A DNA stretch of 9,313 nt, from NCBI GenBank assembly GCA_003524705.1, contig DQGV01000493.1, positions 1 to 9,313 on the forward strand, read 5' to 3'. The notes under the pieces were generated by a model. It was not told where the DNA came from. It saw only the letters and a list, made by a program, of their open reading frames with translations, and searched no databases. Origin of the DNA: Anaerolineae bacterium. GTDB lineage: Bacteria; Chloroflexota; Anaerolineae; Anaerolineales; Villigracilaceae. The translations under genes were made by a program, and so were the position numbers. Positions 6,652-9,313 of this stretch are shown here, in pieces (the stretch's first letter is position 1; the number at the start of each line of letters is the position of its first letter).

Positions 6652-8172
6652 ATGCTCTCACGAGTTTACTCCTGCGCCGTAGTGGGACTTGAAGGTGTTA
6701 TCGTCGAAGTCGAAGTTGATTACACCAACGGTTTGCCCGGCGTCACCATTGTTGGTTTGCCTGATGCCGCTGTGCAAGAAAGTCGTGAGCGTGTGCAAAC
6801 TGCTGTAAAAAATGCAGGTTTGCATTTTCCCCGTCATCGCATTGTTGTCAACTTATCTCCCGCCGCCATTCGCAAAGAAGGTCCCGCATATGATTTACCA
6901 ATTGCACTCGGCGTAATTATCCTTGCTGGTTTTCTCCCGCAAGATTCAATTGAAGGTGCAATGTTTGTTGGTGAACTTTCTCTCGATGGAGTTGTTCGTC
7001 ACACACGCGGCGTTTTATCAATGGCTGCCGCCGCTCGTGCAAATGGATTTAAAAAAATCTTCGTGGCTGAATCTGATGCAGGTGAAGCGGCTTTGATTCC
7101 TGACCTTGAAGTGTATCCTGTCAAAACACTCGCGCATCTTTACGACCATCTAGCTGGTCGCCATTTAATCGACATATATCAAGCCTCAACAGATTCGCTT
7201 GAGCCGTTATTCACCCCAACAGATTTTTCCGAAATCAAAGGACAAGACCACGTCAAACGTGCCTTAGAAGTCGCCGCCGCTGGTGGGCATAATGTGTTAA
7301 TGGTTGGTTCACCCGGCGCAGGGAAAACTTTATTAGCCAGAGCATTGCCCGGCATTCTGCCTAAAATGTCTATCGAAGAATCATTAGATGTAACCAGAAT
7401 CTTTTCTGTCGCAGACCAACTCCCTGCTGGAACTCCGTTAATCAAACATCGTCCTTTTCGTTCACCACATCACACCATTTCACATGCAGGTTTAGTTGGT
7501 GGCGGAAATATTCCCAAGCCCGGAGAAATTTCGCTTGCTCATCGTGGCGTTTTATTTTTAGACGAATTTCCAGAGTTTGGTTCGCGTGTACTTGAAGTCA
7601 TGCGTCAGCCCATGGAAGATAAAGTTGTGACGATTAGCCGAGCAAAAGGTTCATTAACTTTTTCTGCCAATTTTCAATTGATTGCCGCAATGAATCCATG
7701 CCCATGTGGATATTATGGTGACAGTCAAAAACCTTGCACTTGTGCGCCTGCTGTTGTGACCAAATATCAAAAACGAATTTCAGGTCCGATGTTAGATCGC
7801 ATTGATATTCACATTGAAGTTCCACGAGTGGATTATGAAAAGTTAAGTGGAAACAAACTAGGCGAAACATCCGAAACGATTCGTCAGCGTGTGCAAAATG
7901 CTAGAGATATTCAAATCAAACGCTTTGCAAATTTAGATATTGTTTGCAATTCAGATATGCGTGTGGGAGAGATTCGGCAGTATTGCAATCTACAGGCTGA
8001 AGGTCAGAGTTTGATGCGGGCGGCAATGAGTCAAATGAATCTTTCAGCGCGTGCTTATCATCGTATTCTCAAACTTGCACGAACCATTGCAGATTTAGCA
8101 AGCAGTGAAGAGATTCAATCTCCGCATTTGGCAGAGGCTTTGCAATATCGCCCGAAGCTGATGTTGAGTTAG
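6652..8172 (+). CDS. comM: ComM/YifB family AAA+ ATPase (Mg-chelatase-like)
   Basis: A 506-residue YifB/ComM protein of full normal length. The N-terminal part (1-180) is the Lon-protease-like ChlI domain typical of the family. It begins MLSRVYSCAVVGLEG and contains KEGPAYDLPIALG (75-87), where the Lon catalytic Ser is absent, as is usual in YifB. The AAA+ core has Walker A GSPGAGKT (219-226), Walker B GVLFLDEF (299-306) and the family's HRPFRSPHHTIS (266-277). A four-Cys cluster in MNPCPCGYYGD...PCTC (C350, C352, C362, C364) probably binds zinc. RISGPMLDRIDIH (375-387) follows, then a C-terminal helical region ending in ALQYRPK. In Vibrio and other transformable bacteria ComM is a hexameric helicase that extends branch migration of incoming DNA, but the family is also widespread in species not known to be competent. 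The gene stands alone on the plus strand, divergent from the GT-C gene and convergent with the response regulator. Confidence 0.97.
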   Translation: MLSRVYSCAVVGLEGVIVEVEVDYTNGLPGVTIVGLPDAAVQESRERVQTAVKNAGLHFPRHRIVVNLSPAAIRKEGPAYDLPIALGVIILAGFLPQDSIEGAMFVGELSLDGVVRHTRGVLSMAAAARANGFKKIFVAESDAGEAALIPDLEVYPVKTLAHLYDHLAGRHLIDIYQASTDSLEPLFTPTDFSEIKGQDHVKRALEVAAAGGHNVLMVGSPGAGKTLLARALPGILPKMSIEESLDVTRIFSVADQLPAGTPLIKHRPFRSPHHTISHAGLVGGGNIPKPGEISLAHRGVLFLDEFPEFGSRVLEVMRQPMEDKVVTISRAKGSLTFSANFQLIAAMNPCPCGYYGDSQKPCTCAPAVVTKYQKRISGPMLDRIDIHIEVPRVDYEKLSGNKLGETSETIRQRVQNARDIQIKRFANLDIVCNSDMRVGEIRQYCNLQAEGQSLMRAAMSQMNLSARAYHRILKLARTIADLASSEEIQSPHLAEALQYRPKLMLS

Positions 8173-8173
8173 A

Positions 8174-9253
8174 TTACTTCCCTGCAATTTTTGCAGTAGC
8201 GGCAGAACGCGTATGCACATCTAATTTTTCAAAGATGGCTTTGAGATGCCGTTTGACTGTATTGGTGGTAATGACAAGTTTTTCTGCAATTTCTTTGTTG
8301 GTTAACCCTTGTGCTAGCAATTCCAATACTTCGCGTTCACGGTCTGTCAATGTACTTAATTCGCTGAATGATTGATGTGTTTTACGAGTCTCTTCTATAA
8401 TGCGGCGGAATGTTGCACGGTCAAAGGCTTGTTTTTCAATATATGCTGAAACTTGATATTGTGAATACACACGTTGAATTTCATCTGTTTCAGTAATACC
8501 ACTGACAACAATCGTAGGAATATTTTTGCTTTGTGTGGTGGTTAATAATTGATAGCCTTCGAGTTCAGCATCTTGTGAATTTTTATCCCACATGATGTTA
8601 TTGATGCCTTGTAAAGATAAATCAATGACTGCCAATGAAACTTTTTCGCGGCGTAATGAACCAAGTGCATCTCCAAAACTGGCGCAAGTTAATACTTGAA
8701 AACCTATATCATTTAATAATTCTTCAATGATACTTCGCCAACCCGCATCATCTTCAACTACAAGGGCTTTTTCACTTTGGAGTTTTGTAACGGGTGGTTG
8801 AAATTTTTGAGGTAAAGGAGATGTTGAAGAAACAGGGGCAGGTACAGGCGGGGCTTGAAGCGGCGGGCTGACCAAAATCCTATAAACAATATCTCTAAAT
8901 TGACTGCGATGAAAACTTTCTTTTCGCAAAAATGTAAATGCGCCATAATCCGTTAAAGCAGTGACAGCCAATTCAACCGTAGCAAATCCAGTTAACAAAA
9001 TAGCGCGGCAATTCGGGTCAAGTTTGCGAACTGTATCTAACACACGCAAACCATCAATGTTATTGTGGTCGTTGGGAGATAAAGAAAGGTCAATAACTGC
9101 AACACGATGCGTGTTAGATTTTAAAGCGAGCGTGGCATCATCTAAATTTGTAGCGAGGTCAACTTCTAAACCACAATCTCGTAAAATTTCGCTGATGATT
9201 TGTTGCCACGAGTGGTCATCTTCAACAACCAATGCACGCATTATTTGATTCAT
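8174..9253 (-). CDS. Response regulator with two receiver domains and a LuxR-type HTH
   Basis: A 359-residue cytoplasmic transcription regulator. REC1 (about 5-128) has the acidic pair E11/D12/D13, phosphoacceptor D55 in VAVIDLSL, T88 and K111. A proline-rich linker covers 131-156. REC2 (about 162-290) has E167/D168/D169, D211 in LAVIDLSL, S251 and K274. Both receivers therefore look phosphorylatable. The LuxR/NarL helix-turn-helix is at about 300-356, with LTDREREVLELLAQGLTNKEIA and NTVKRHLKAIFEKL. The receivers resemble each other closely (ALVVEDD..W..II), which points to an internal duplication. Both have a long loop after the phospho-Asp, especially REC2 (about 215-232). The start ATG 9253 overlaps the stop of the upstream histidine kinase (ATGA) and has GGAG five bases before it. 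A second ATG at residue 5 is possible. The upstream kinase is the obvious phosphodonor. Target genes are unknown. Confidence 0.96.
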   Translation of the reverse strand: MNQIMRALVVEDDHSWQQIISEILRDCGLEVDLATNLDDATLALKSNTHRVAVIDLSLSPNDHNNIDGLRVLDTVRKLDPNCRAILLTGFATVELAVTALTDYGAFTFLRKESFHRSQFRDIVYRILVSPPLQAPPVPAPVSSTSPLPQKFQPPVTKLQSEKALVVEDDAGWRSIIEELLNDIGFQVLTCASFGDALGSLRREKVSLAVIDLSLQGINNIMWDKNSQDAELEGYQLLTTTQSKNIPTIVVSGITETDEIQRVYSQYQVSAYIEKQAFDRATFRRIIEETRKTHQSFSELSTLTDREREVLELLAQGLTNKEIAEKLVITTNTVKRHLKAIFEKLDVHTRSAATAKIAGK

Positions 9254-9313
9254 ACGTGCTCCACAATTGGCAAACGCAATCGGAAAGTTGTGCCATGTTC
9301 GCCATCACTTTCA
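9250..9313 (-). CDS. C-terminal end of a second histidine kinase (partial)
   Basis: Only the last 20 codons and the stop are in the window. They read ESDGEHGTTFRLRLP followed by IVEHV. The GTTFRLRLP strand after an acidic/Gly turn is the standard end of a HATPase_c domain (compare GKGSAFYLQ at the end of the left-hand kinase), so I read it as a sensor kinase. Its TGA (9250-9252) overlaps the ATG of the receiver-receiver regulator in an ATGA junction, the hallmark of translational coupling. The two are therefore a cognate two-component pair in one operon. The rest of the gene and its promoter lie beyond the right edge. Confidence 0.8.
   Translation of the reverse strand, partial: ESDGEHGTTFRLRLPIVEHV
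9259..9262 (-). promoter_or_regulatory. Shine-Dalgarno GGAG for the response regulator
   Basis: GGAG on the minus strand ends five bases before ATG 9253, inside the end of the upstream kinase frame. It supports 9253 over the ATG four codons later. It contrasts with the four genes in the window that have a close -10 and no SD. Confidence 0.55.

Noticed and set aside
8182..8196. Perfect hairpin CTGCAA-TTT-TTGCAG just after the comM stop, considered as a terminator.
   Set aside because: It lies in the last codons of the response regulator, the stem is only six pairs, and no T-run follows on either strand.
1..9313. Search for CRISPR arrays, tRNA or rRNA genes, transposases, phage or defence genes.
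   Set aside because: None found: no regularly spaced repeats, no cloverleaf with a CCA-type acceptor, and every long conserved frame belongs to the seven genes listed.

Overview
The window looks like a chromosomal segment of a bacterium, most likely a moderately AT-rich Chloroflexota (Anaerolineae-like). I infer this from the style of its proteins: a very large membrane sensor kinase, an orphan GT-C type membrane protein, and a receiver-receiver-LuxR regulator, together with cmk next to an acyltransferase gene. No rRNA or tRNA gene is present to confirm it. There are seven protein genes, two of them cut by the window edges. I see no RNA gene, CRISPR array, phage gene or transposase. Coding density is very high and no gap between genes exceeds 100 bases.

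Layout, left to right. Positions 1-3261 (-) hold a huge hybrid-sensor type histidine kinase: multi-TM region, Cache-like domain, HAMP, GAF, PAS, HisKA, HATPase. It is open at the left edge and probably lacks only a few C-terminal residues. Positions 3353-4060 (-) encode a PlsC-type acyltransferase and 4158-4838 (-) cytidylate kinase. An 85-base multi-hairpin repeat element (4065-4149) lies between these two. Positions 4882-6558 (-) encode a GT-C/GT39-like polytopic membrane protein. A 93-base divergent promoter region with two perfect palindromes separates it from 6652-8172 (+), a ComM/YifB AAA+ protein. Positions 8174-9253 (-) encode a tandem-receiver LuxR-family response regulator, which ends one base from the comM stop. 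Positions 9250-9313 (-) carry the last 20 codons of a second histidine kinase, overlapping the regulator by ATGA.

How the genes fit together. Cmk (CMP/dCMP phosphorylation, feeding CTP) and the acyltransferase (phosphatidic acid) both feed membrane phospholipid synthesis and may share a transcript. The right-hand histidine kinase and the REC-REC-LuxR regulator form a two-component pair. The left-hand kinase is a separate signalling gene whose partner is not visible. ComM is a DNA branch-migration type AAA+ protein with no competence neighbours in view.

The most notable pattern is in start sites. Four genes have a good -10 hexamer 6-8 bases before the start codon and no Shine-Dalgarno sequence, which suggests leaderless mRNAs. 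The two downstream operon genes have SD-like sequences instead. Otherwise this is ordinary housekeeping and signalling DNA. I do not see a convincing new multi-gene system.
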